Below are positions 1-5,032 of a DNA stretch of 6,522 bases, in pieces. The position numbers and the translations under genes were made by a program. The DNA is taken from NCBI GenBank assembly GCA_021796375.1, contig JAJYJF010000134.1, positions 1 to 6,522 of the forward strand. The letters are read 5' to 3'. Every line of letters begins with the position of its first letter. The first letter of the stretch is position 1. The notes under the pieces were generated by a model that saw nothing but the letters and a program-made list of their open reading frames with translations, searched no databases and had not been told where the DNA came from. The stretch comes from Chloroflexota bacterium. Lineage in GTDB: Bacteria; Chloroflexota; Anaerolineae; Anaerolineales; Anaerolineaceae.

Positions 1-339
1 GAAGATCCACAGGAAAAGCATGTTCCCGGCGATATGCGCGATCCCCCCGTGCATGAACATGGAGACCAGCAAGGTGAGGTAGACCGAGATCGGGGTTGGG
101 CGCAGGCCGGGAACAAGCACCTTCTGGCCGGTGCTCGGGTCAATTTCCACCCGGTCAGGTGTCACCACATCCTTCCCGGTGACGATTTCCTGGGGGACCA
201 TCGCCCACGTGTAGGTAAAGTTATCGTTGCTGCCGAACCCCTGCAGAAATACAAAGACGAGGACGTTAATAATCACCAGAGAGATGTTGACGATTGCCGG
301 AATGCGGTTCCCGGTGTTGTCATCCCCGATCGGTATCAT
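1..339 (-). CDS. Rhomboid family intramembrane serine protease (N-terminal 113 residues, runs off the left edge)
   Basis: Reading the minus strand from ATG at 339 gives 113 uninterrupted residues to the window edge, so the 3' part of the gene is missing. Residues about 14-33 form a hydrophobic first membrane segment (IPAIVNISLVIINVLVFVFL). A polar loop follows at about 35-83, and a second membrane segment starts at about 84. That segment carries the rhomboid hallmark HGGIAHIAGNMLFLWIF (97-113). His102 and Asn106 align with the oxyanion-hole His150 and Asn154 of E. coli GlpG, and His97 with GlpG His145. The catalytic Ser (GxSG) and His lie further on, outside the window. Rhomboids cleave transmembrane substrates within the cytoplasmic membrane; the substrate cannot be told here. 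The start is well supported by GGAGGTG (343-349), ending 3 nt before the ATG. The gene is divergent from the selenoperoxiredoxin gene, and nothing else links the two. Confidence 0.9.
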   Translation of the reverse strand, partial: MIPIGDDNTGNRIPAIVNISLVIINVLVFVFLQGFGSNDNFTYTWAMVPQEIVTGKDVVTPDRVEIDPSTGQKVLVPGLRPTPISVYLTLLVSMFMHGGIAHIAGNMLFLWIF

Positions 340-434
340 ATTCACCTCCACCAGCAAGGGCAGGTCAGCAAATACCTGGTTCTATTTTACTTACAACAGG
401 AAAAATAAATCATCATTTCATCGCGAAAGAAGAA

Positions 435-463
435 AAGACCGCAAGAAGGTCGTGAATTATAAT
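435..463 (+). promoter_or_regulatory. Candidate sigma-70 type promoter of the selenoperoxiredoxin gene
   Basis: A perfect -10 box TATAAT lies at 458-463. Seventeen bases upstream, the -35 position (435-440) reads AAGACC, which matches TTGACA at only three positions. The likely start of transcription is near 470, giving an untranslated leader of about 108 nt before the ATG at 579. The weak -35 and the inverted repeat GACC-N7-GGTC inside the spacer would fit activator or repressor control, but that is inference. Confidence 0.35.
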
Positions 464-568
464 GGAAAGGGATTATCCGGCACCCGGTCTTCTGCCGTGT
501 CAGGCGTCCGGTCTCCCAAATGCCCGCAACTTTTCGAAAGGTGTTTTCGTTGGTTTATCCTTTTGCAT

Positions 569-574
569 GGAGGG
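569..574 (+). promoter_or_regulatory. Ribosome binding site that sets the start of the selenoperoxiredoxin
   Basis: GGAGGG ends 4 nt before ATG 579. It fixes the start there rather than at the in-frame upstream ATG at 462. The latter would add 39 residues with no peroxiredoxin character and has no Shine-Dalgarno sequence. Confidence 0.75.
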
Positions 575-578
575 AAGT

Positions 579-1328
579 ATGAAGCTTCGCGTTGGCGATC
601 AGGCGCCGGATCTGGTCTTACCCAGCCACCTGGACCAGGAGATCCAGCTGGCAAGCCTGCGGGGAAAGAACGTTGTCCTGGCCTTCTTCCCGCTGGCCTG
701 GACCCCGATATGAACGAACCAGATCCCGTCGTACGAGGCTGAAGAAGCCCGTTTCGCGGGATTGAATACCCAGGTCCTGGGTATCAGCGTGGATCATGTT
801 CCCTGCCTGAAAGCCTGGGCAGAATCGCTGGGCGGCATTCACTTCCCGCTGCTCTCAGATTTTTGGCCTCACGGCCGGGCAGCCGGGCTCTATGGGGTTT
901 TCCGGCCCGAAGGGCATTCGGAGCGGGCTATTTTTATAATCGACCGGGCTGGAATCATCCAGTACATCGATATTCACGATATCAACGACCAGCCGGAGAA
1001 TGAGGTTTTGTTCGCCGAGCTGACCCGGATCAACCAGGGATTCGTCCCGAGCGCGGCGCCCGAGCCCGTGCGGCATCCAGCCGATCTCCCCCACGGCGGG
1101 ATCGTCATGTACTGCACGCCGTGGTGCCCGGACTGCCGGGATGCCCGCCAGTGGCTGAAGACGTGCAACCTGGAGTACCGGGAGGTGGACGTCACCCGCA
1201 ACCCGGATGCCGCCGCGCAGGTCCGCCGGTGGAACGGCGGGAGCCTGGTGACGCCGACGTTCGACATCGACGGGACGATCGTGCCCGACTTCGACATCCC
1301 GCGTTTGAGCGAAGTGCTGAAAATCTGA
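579..1328 (+). CDS. Selenocysteine-containing peroxiredoxin fused to a glutaredoxin-like domain (TGA at 711-713 read as Sec45)
   Basis: The frame gives 249 residues if TGA 711-713 is decoded as selenocysteine. Residues 1-151 are an AhpE/BCP-like peroxiredoxin, with the N-terminal GDQAPDLVLPSHL and the active-site segment FFPLAWTPI-U-TNQIPSYEAE. This matches the family motif PxxxTxxC, with Sec45 at the peroxidatic Cys. TQVLGISVDHVPC follows (Cys76, possibly resolving), then FPLLSDFWPHG and SERAIFIID, where Arg116 is the usual active-site Arg. Residues 174-249 form a thioredoxin-fold, glutaredoxin-like domain: IVMYCTPWCPDC with a CxxC at Cys183/Cys186, then a cis-Pro loop VTPTF (224-228). The expected role is reduction of peroxides in the cytoplasm, with the attached domain recycling the oxidised selenium centre; the reductant is not known. 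The frame is intact on both sides of the TGA, so a frameshift is not the explanation. The real stop is also TGA (1326-1328), so TGA is not simply reassigned. A SECIS-like hairpin follows Sec45. The alternative is a nonsense mutation or sequencing error, which I consider less likely. Confidence 0.88.
714..763 (+). promoter_or_regulatory. Bacterial SECIS-like RNA hairpin directing Sec insertion at UGA 711-713
   Basis: An apical stem GGCU (737-740) with AGCC (746-749) closes a 5-nt loop GAAGA (741-745) whose first base is G. A lower stem of 6 pairs joins 723-728 to 757-762, with a possible G-U pair 722/763. An irregular internal loop lies between the two stems. Twenty-seven bases separate the UGA from the loop. 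Known bacterial SECIS elements lie inside the coding region directly after the UGA, with the loop about 16-37 nt downstream and a G among its first two bases, and this one fits. The fold was made by eye and not by energy minimisation. Confidence 0.65.
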
Positions 1329-1347
1329 GCCGGTCAGCGCCGGCTTT
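1328..1347 (+). terminator. Weak hairpin terminator candidate after the selenoperoxiredoxin gene
   Basis: AGCCGG (1328-1333) pairs with CCGGCT (1340-1345) over a 6-nt loop and is followed by only a short TTTAT. It begins at the last base of the stop codon. Its loop is just 5 nt from the terminal UGA, too close to act as a SECIS. It could terminate or attenuate transcription before the next gene. Confidence 0.4.
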
Positions 1348-1361
1348 ATACGTCCAAGGAT

Positions 1362-1379
1362 CGCCGCCCGCGGGCGGCG
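1362..1379. repeat. Perfect 18-bp GC palindrome just upstream of the deacetylase-like gene
   Basis: CGCCGCCCGCGGGCGGCG reads the same on both strands. It lies 10 bp before ATG 1390, where the ribosome binding site would be expected, and no clear GGAGG is present there. As RNA it could form a hairpin; as DNA it could bind a dimeric protein. No T-run follows, so it is not a typical terminator. Confidence 0.6.
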
Positions 1380-1389
1380 GCAAAAGCCA

Positions 1390-2721
1390 ATGCATTTCAT
1401 TACCCGCCGGAAACGGCTCCGGATCCGGCCGGGGGAGGTCCCCCCGGCCGCGAGGCAGGGGCACGCGCGGGCCGGGCTGATCGCACAGGTCGCCGGCCTG
1501 ACGCTGTGCGCCTTCCTGGCCGGCTGCTCCCTGCCGATGATGCGCATGGAAGGGGTTCTCCCATCCCTCGCCTCCGCCGCGCAGATCGAGCCCACCCCGA
1601 CGCCATTTTCGCCGGTAGAACCCATCCCAACGGCTCCTCCCACCCGCCTGCACCCCGATCTCCAGGACGTCACCGCCACGATCTGGCCGGGCGATCCGCA
1701 AGCGCCGGTGCTGCTCTACCACCATTTCATCCCCGATTCGGCCCCGGCCAACGACACCCATATCCACCTGAGCGAGTTTCGAAGCGAGCTGCAAACCCTG
1801 TACGCGGACGGCTACAGCCTGGTGCCGCTGGGGGATTGGCTGCGCGGGGACGTGCACGTCGCAGCGGGGCGCCGGCCGCTGATCCTCACCATCGACGACC
1901 TCTTTTTCGCCGACCAGATCTACCTCCTGCCGGACGGTACTCCCGCCCCGAGCACCGGCATCGGCATCCTCTGGCAGTTTTCGCAGGAGCACCCCGATTT
2001 CGGCTTCGCGGTGGCGCTGTTCGCCAACCTGGGGGATAAAGCCTACCCGAATTTCATCCAGGGGAATGGAGGAACCAGGGTGGGATCCGGTTGGCAGGAC
2101 AGCCTGGCGCGGACAATCGTCTGGTGCATCGATCACGGCGCGATCCCATACAATCATTTCTTCCATCACCCATACCTGGACCGGCTCAGCCCAGAGCGCA
2201 TCACGGCCGAAGCTCAGGACAACGATCTCAAGCTGAAAGCGCTGCTCCAGCTGGCCGGCCGGCCTGACCTGCTGGACCGTATCGATACCATCCTCGCGCT
2301 CCCCTACGGTCACTGGCCCGCCACCCCGGAAGGGGTGAAAGCGGTCGTCGATTACCGCTCCCCTCAGGGAAAGCCGGTCATCGGGATCGTGGAAGTGGGC
2401 GGTATTTACGCCGGGCACTACCTCCAGGCGGTCTATTCACCCCAGTTCGACCCGCACCACATCCCGCGCATGGTCGGGAGCAGCCTGGCCATGGGATACC
2501 TGACCCATTACCAGGACCGCTTTCCGGCAGGGCAGCAGATGGACCTGGGCAGTCTCGATCTGAGCCAGATGAAGACGGCCGCCGCCGTTCAGACCTCCCT
2601 CGCGGACGCCTGCCGCCTGCGAGCCTGCCCGGACGGGGTTTACAGCCTGCTCGGCAGCATCTTCCGCAAATCCGGGAGCGGCTTTACCCTCCTCTGGGAT
2701 GGGGCCAAAGCGGCTCAATAG
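1390..2721 (+). CDS. Polysaccharide deacetylase-like (NodB fold) lipoprotein
   Basis: 443 residues. The N-terminus is basic, followed by a hydrophobic stretch (28-45) and a lipobox LAGC, so Cys46 should be lipidated and the protein anchored outside the cytoplasmic membrane. A Pro/Thr linker follows (about 67-86). The catalytic region begins with PVLLYHHF (106-113), like the PVLMYHH opening of NodB domains. LILTIDD (164-170) stands in the place of TFDDG and keeps both Asp (169, 170). HFFHHP (256-261) keeps the HxxxHP metal ligands His256 and His260, and LSPERITAE (266-274) follows as in the family. LALPYGHW (302-309) matches the PYG motif. These motifs suggest a metal-dependent deacetylase of cell-wall or extracellular polysaccharide; the substrate is not evident. 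Oddities are the missing Gly/Phe of TFDDG, a long spacing (about 86 residues) between the Asp and His motifs, and a C-terminal extension of over 100 residues I do not recognise. The start lacks a clear ribosome site, but no other ATG, GTG or TTG precedes the lipobox in frame. Confidence 0.78.
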   Translation: MHFITRRKRLRIRPGEVPPAARQGHARAGLIAQVAGLTLCAFLAGCSLPMMRMEGVLPSLASAAQIEPTPTPFSPVEPIPTAPPTRLHPDLQDVTATIWPGDPQAPVLLYHHFIPDSAPANDTHIHLSEFRSELQTLYADGYSLVPLGDWLRGDVHVAAGRRPLILTIDDLFFADQIYLLPDGTPAPSTGIGILWQFSQEHPDFGFAVALFANLGDKAYPNFIQGNGGTRVGSGWQDSLARTIVWCIDHGAIPYNHFFHHPYLDRLSPERITAEAQDNDLKLKALLQLAGRPDLLDRIDTILALPYGHWPATPEGVKAVVDYRSPQGKPVIGIVEVGGIYAGHYLQAVYSPQFDPHHIPRMVGSSLAMGYLTHYQDRFPAGQQMDLGSLDLSQMKTAAAVQTSLADACRLRACPDGVYSLLGSIFRKSGSGFTLLWDGAKAAQ

Positions 2722-2850
2722 GGGAGTGTGCGGGGGCCCCCGAGAAGCTGGGACGACGCTCCCTCGGACCAAAACCGGACAAAAATCATCCTTTTAGCGG
2801 TATTTTTTCTCCCCGTTCTGCGTTATAAAAGTGAATAAAGGTAGGCCTGG
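2722..2850. other. Intergenic region before the ECF sigma gene
   Basis: This stretch holds a 12-bp palindrome CGGGGGCCCCCG (2731-2742) inside a larger possible fold, GGGAG 2722-2726 with CTCCC 2759-2763. It also has a near-direct repeat CGGACCAAAA/CCGGACAAAA (2765-2784). Further on lie T-rich tracts (2793-2809) and TATAAA (2824-2829), which could be a -10 box with a poor -35 (TATTTT, 2801-2806). A ribosome site AAAGG (2837-2841) serves ATG 2851. The T-runs are far from the GC hairpin, so termination there is uncertain. Confidence 0.4.
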
Positions 2851-3411
2851 ATGGGGTTTAATGAGGGCAGCCTCTGGCAGCAGGCTCGCCAAGGGGAAAA
2901 ACGAGCATTTGTCGAAATATACGATCGCTGCTATCCAGCTATCTTTAACTATGTCTTTTATCGGGTGGGTGACCGGGATCAGGCTGAAGATCTGGCCGCA
3001 GAAGTGTTTATCCGCATGGTCGAGAAACTTCACACATTCCAACCGGGCGACCGCCCGATTCTCGCGTGGCTGTACACCATCGCGTATCACCTGGTCATCG
3101 ATTTCCATCGTAAAGAGGCGCGGGCAACCCTGGTTGAGCTGGAAGAGAACGATCTCAGCGACCCCACTTACCAGCCGGAGGCTCAAATCGAGGAGCGAAT
3201 CAGCCAGTATCAGCTGGTAAGAGCGTTGAGATTCTTGAACGAAGTCCAGCGCCAGGTGATCGTTTTAAAATTTGTGGAACGCCGCAGCAACTGCGAGATT
3301 GGCAGCCTGCTGGGGAAGGACGAGGGGGCCATTAAGTCGATCCAGCACCGCGCGATCCGGACCCTCCGGAAGAGCCTTGAGGCGGAAGAGCAGAGCTATG
3401 AACCCAGCTGA
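2851..3411 (+). CDS. ECF-type sigma-70 family RNA polymerase sigma factor
   Basis: 186 residues, typical for an extracytoplasmic-function sigma factor with only regions 2 and 4. Region 2 spans about 19-88: AFVEIYDRCYPAIFNYVFYR, then DQAEDLAAEVFIRMVEKL, and the DNA-melting/-10 part LAWLYTIAYHLVIDFHR. A short acidic linker (94-115) follows. Region 4 spans about 128-176, with LNEVQRQVIVLKFVERRSNC, the helix-turn-helix EIGSLLGKDEGAIKSIQHRA and LRKSL. It should direct RNA polymerase to a specific promoter set. The next gene begins 14 nt before this stop and encodes a membrane protein with a cytoplasmic N-terminus, the usual layout of a sigma factor with its anti-sigma or signalling partner. The target genes are not visible here. 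The start is ATG 2851, since the nearby GTG at 2831 is in another frame. Confidence 0.93.
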   Translation: MGFNEGSLWQQARQGEKRAFVEIYDRCYPAIFNYVFYRVGDRDQAEDLAAEVFIRMVEKLHTFQPGDRPILAWLYTIAYHLVIDFHRKEARATLVELEENDLSDPTYQPEAQIEERISQYQLVRALRFLNEVQRQVIVLKFVERRSNCEIGSLLGKDEGAIKSIQHRAIRTLRKSLEAEEQSYEPS

Positions 3412-4807
3412 TGAGAAAGCGCTGGACGACTGCCTGGACCGCCTGCTCAGCGGTGAATCCGTGGAGAGCTGCCTGGATGGGATCACCGAGCAGGAGATGA
3501 TCTACCTGGTGGAGCTGGCGGCTTTTGCCCGCCTGCTCGCCGGAACCCCTGTCCCGCTGCCCTCCGCCGCGGCCGTCGACGCCGGGCGGGAGCGCATGCT
3601 GGCGCGTCTGCGGGAACGGTCCCACCCAGCTGAGGTAAACCCCGCCCCTGCTCGCTCAAACGGCCACAGGCGCGGCTTCTCCTGGAGGGATCTAAATCCC
3701 AAAAAATTCCCGCTGTTTCAAGCCGCAACCGCCTTCTTGCTGATCGTCCTGCTCAGCAGTGGATTCGCGGTCAACGCTTCGGCGAACAGCCTGCCCGGCG
3801 AAGCGCTCTACCCGGTTAAAATCGCCTGGGAAGGCCTGCGGCTCACCCTCACGGATGGGTCCGGCGCGCGGCAGCAGCTCAAATCGCAATTTCAGGTCGA
3901 GCGCCAGCAGGAAATCCAGCAGGTCGCGCAGGCGCACCACAGCGCCGAGACGACCTACCAGGATATTTTGAAGCGCAAAGGGCCGTCCCGCTGGCGGGTC
4001 GGCGAGTTGTGGATCGAAATCCGTCCTGAAACCCAGCTCATTGGAAACGCCCGGGTCGGGGATGAGGTGTCCATCACGGTCCAGGTGCAGCCGGACGGCT
4101 CGATGGTTGCCGAAACGGTCCGGGTGATCGCGCCCGCCGCGGGCATCCGCACCCAGGCTCAAGCCGCACCCGGCTCGCGGATCGCGCTTTCGCAGACAGT
4201 CCAGGCCAAGCGGGGCATCCGCAGCCCCGCCCACACGCAGCCCGCGGCGCCCAGGTCCAATCCCAACCCTCAGAAAACCAGCCCTCCCGCCGGGTCGTTT
4301 CTCTCCCCGACAGCACCGACAGAGCCGCCTTCCGTGGTACCTTCGACCAGCACGCCAACCAGCACGCAAACCCCCACACAGCCGGCAACCGCCAGCGCTA
4401 CCAGCGCGCCGGTTTCAAGCGCAACCGAGACCGTCCAGCCGAGCGAAACCGGTACCGCGCTCCCCACCCCAACCCCAACGGCTGGAGCGAGCGCCACCCC
4501 CGGGGATACCGGTACCCCAACCAGCCTGCCCAGCCAGACGAACACCCCGACGCCCACGGCGACCGATACTCCAACGCCGACATATACCCCGCTGCCCACC
4601 GCGACCGATACGCCATCGCCGGCGCCCACCGCGGTTTCCCCATCGGCAACCACCGATCTCCCGGTTCCCACCGGGCCTCAGGCGTCAGATCCCACCCCTG
4701 CGCTCCCCGCACCAACCCCCACACCCGCGCCTTCCTCCCCCGCTTTCCCGCTGATTAATATTCTGATAAAAATTCTCCAATTTGTTACGCCCACAATTTC
4801 GCCGTAG
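3398..4807 (+). CDS. DUF5667-type single-pass membrane protein with long Pro/Thr-rich outer region; candidate anti-sigma or sigma partner
   Basis: 469 residues from ATG 3398, preceded by GGAAGAG (3384-3390) and overlapping the sigma gene by 14 nt, so translation is probably coupled. Residues 1-103 are predicted cytoplasmic: a helical region of the type LDDCLDRLLSGESVESCL, then a basic stretch RRGFSWRDLNPKK before the membrane. It lacks the HxxxCxxC zinc site of classical anti-sigma factors. A transmembrane helix spans about 104-124. SLPGEALYPVKIAWEGLRL (131-149) starts a DUF5667-like region with a charged helix to about 180. A DUF5666-like beta segment lies at about 203-245 (WIEIRPETQLIGNARVGDEV, then DGSMVAETVRVI). 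Residues about 300-447 are Pro/Thr/Ser/Ala low complexity, likely an extended, perhaps glycosylated stalk. The last 20 residues are hydrophobic. Binding to and holding of the sigma factor is inferred from gene order only. The frame is open upstream to 3272, but that extension lies inside the sigma gene and does not resemble a protein. Confidence 0.85.
   Translation: MNPADEKALDDCLDRLLSGESVESCLDGITEQEMIYLVELAAFARLLAGTPVPLPSAAAVDAGRERMLARLRERSHPAEVNPAPARSNGHRRGFSWRDLNPKKFPLFQAATAFLLIVLLSSGFAVNASANSLPGEALYPVKIAWEGLRLTLTDGSGARQQLKSQFQVERQQEIQQVAQAHHSAETTYQDILKRKGPSRWRVGELWIEIRPETQLIGNARVGDEVSITVQVQPDGSMVAETVRVIAPAAGIRTQAQAAPGSRIALSQTVQAKRGIRSPAHTQPAAPRSNPNPQKTSPPAGSFLSPTAPTEPPSVVPSTSTPTSTQTPTQPATASATSAPVSSATETVQPSETGTALPTPTPTAGASATPGDTGTPTSLPSQTNTPTPTATDTPTPTYTPLPTATDTPSPAPTAVSPSATTDLPVPTGPQASDPTPALPAPTPTPAPSSPAFPLINILIKILQFVTPTISP
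4313..4746 (+). repeat. Pro/Thr-coding low-complexity repeat tract inside the DUF5667-type gene
   Basis: This stretch is biased to ACC, CCC, ACG and CCG codons. The clearest repeated unit is 22 nt at 4552-4573 and 4594-4615, with two mismatches and a 42-nt period, coding PTATDTP twice (residues 386-392 and 400-406). ACCGGTACC also recurs (4449-4457 and 4508-4516). Such tracts readily change length by slippage. Confidence 0.75.
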
Positions 4808-4839
4808 TCCAGAGGCCGAATCGTCCCAGGCAGGGATTT

Positions 4840-4867
4840 GCGGAGCAGGCCATCTAGCCTGCTTCGC
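4840..4867 (+). terminator. Strong hairpin after the DUF5667-type gene, likely terminator
   Basis: GCGGAGCAGGC (4840-4850) pairs with GCCTGCTTCGC (4857-4867), 11 pairs with one G-U, over the loop CATCTA. It lies 32 nt after the stop codon. The downstream sequence is CCCATTTAATATT rather than a clean T-run, so it may work as an RNA 3' end or rely on other factors. Confidence 0.5.
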
Positions 4868-4870
4868 CCC

Positions 4871-4884
4871 ATTTAATATTAAAT
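4871..4884. repeat. Perfect 14-bp AT palindrome between two GC hairpins
   Basis: ATTTAATATTAAAT is its own reverse complement and consists only of A and T. It sits 3 bp after one GC-rich hairpin and 2 bp before the next. It could be a protein-binding site, or simply supply U-rich sequence after the hairpins read from either strand. Confidence 0.6.
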
Positions 4885-4886
4885 GC

Positions 4887-4920
4887 CGTACCGCCGGGCG
4901 GCTCCGAGCCCGGCGGTACG
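4887..4920. terminator. Perfect 13-bp inverted repeat, possible bidirectional terminator
   Basis: CGTACCGCCGGGC (4887-4899) pairs perfectly with GCCCGGCGGTACG (4908-4920) across the 8-nt loop GGCTCCGA. Two convergent genes end on either side. Read on the minus strand, it is followed by GCATTTAATATT, a partly U-rich tail, which suits termination of the minus-strand operon better than the plus-strand one. Confidence 0.5.
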
Positions 4921-4940
4921 ATCCAGTTCAGGAGAATGCT

Positions 4941-4977
4941 CCCTTAATTTAAAGGGGTTCATTTAAGCGCAAATGAA
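4941..4977. repeat. Two further small hairpins in the convergent intergenic region
   Basis: CCCTT (4941-4945) pairs with AAGGG (4952-4956) over 6 nt. Directly after it, TTCATTT (4958-4964) pairs with AAATGAA (4971-4977) over AAGCGC. They extend the run of palindromes in 4840-5028. No coding sequence is evident in this stretch. Confidence 0.5.
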
Positions 4978-4985
4978 ACGCGGAT

Positions 4986-5028
4986 AAAAACCGGATGAGA
5001 GAGCGGCTCACCCCTTGAGACTGCTCTC
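4986..5028 (-). terminator. Candidate terminator of the prmC-tsaC operon
   Basis: On the minus strand, starting 4 nt after the tsaC stop, GAGAGC pairs with GCTCTC (plus coordinates 4999-5004 and 5023-5028). An inner CTCA/TGAG stem lies inside it. A run of five T follows, 8 nt after the stem (plus-strand A-run 4986-4990). The gap before the T-run weakens the case. Confidence 0.4.
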
Positions 5029-5032
5029 CTCC

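Larger units (their letters stand above)
340..578. other. Divergent intergenic region between the rhomboid and selenoperoxiredoxin genes
   Basis: This region of about 240 bp must hold both promoters. It is more AT-rich than its surroundings between 380 and 475. Small inverted repeats are visible: CAGGT/ACCTG at 361-365 and 374-378, in the rhomboid leader; GACC/GGTC at 437-440 and 448-451, in the spacer of the candidate plus-strand promoter; and CGGCA/TGCCG at 478-482 and 493-497, in the plus-strand leader. CCGGTCT occurs twice (484-490 and 508-514). A TAAAAT-like minus-strand -10 lies near 382-390 but has no convincing -35. I see no gene or riboswitch that I can name. Confidence 0.5.

Noticed and set aside
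34..408. Plus-strand open frames opposite the rhomboid gene
   Set aside because: The minus strand encodes an unmistakable rhomboid N-terminus with a strong ribosome site. The plus-strand translation has no family features.
462..713. An 83-codon open frame ending at TGA 711-713, taken as a complete small gene
   Set aside because: It starts 39 codons before the ribosome-site-supported ATG 579 and stops exactly at the peroxiredoxin active site. Homology continues in frame after the TGA, so it is part of the selenoprotein.
711..713. Pseudogene or TGA-as-Trp reading of the in-frame stop
   Set aside because: The codon lies exactly at the catalytic Cys position, the frame is otherwise intact and a SECIS-like hairpin follows. 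Trp is written TGG in the window, and TGA ends this and other genes. Error or mutation cannot be fully excluded without the reads.
762..1328. A separate 188-codon gene starting at TTG 762
   Set aside because: It lacks a ribosome site and would be a peroxiredoxin without its first strands and active site. It is the downstream part of the gene starting at 579.
1192..2418. Long minus-strand open frame of 408 codons
   Set aside because: It lies opposite the selenoperoxiredoxin end and the lipoprotein gene. Its translation is Arg/Gly-rich with no recognisable motif, as expected for an antisense shadow in GC-rich DNA.
4270..4671. Minus-strand Gly/Val-rich open frame of 133 codons
   Set aside because: Its repeat pattern is the complement of the Pro/Thr codon tract of the DUF5667-type gene. 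It has no ribosome site or independent support.
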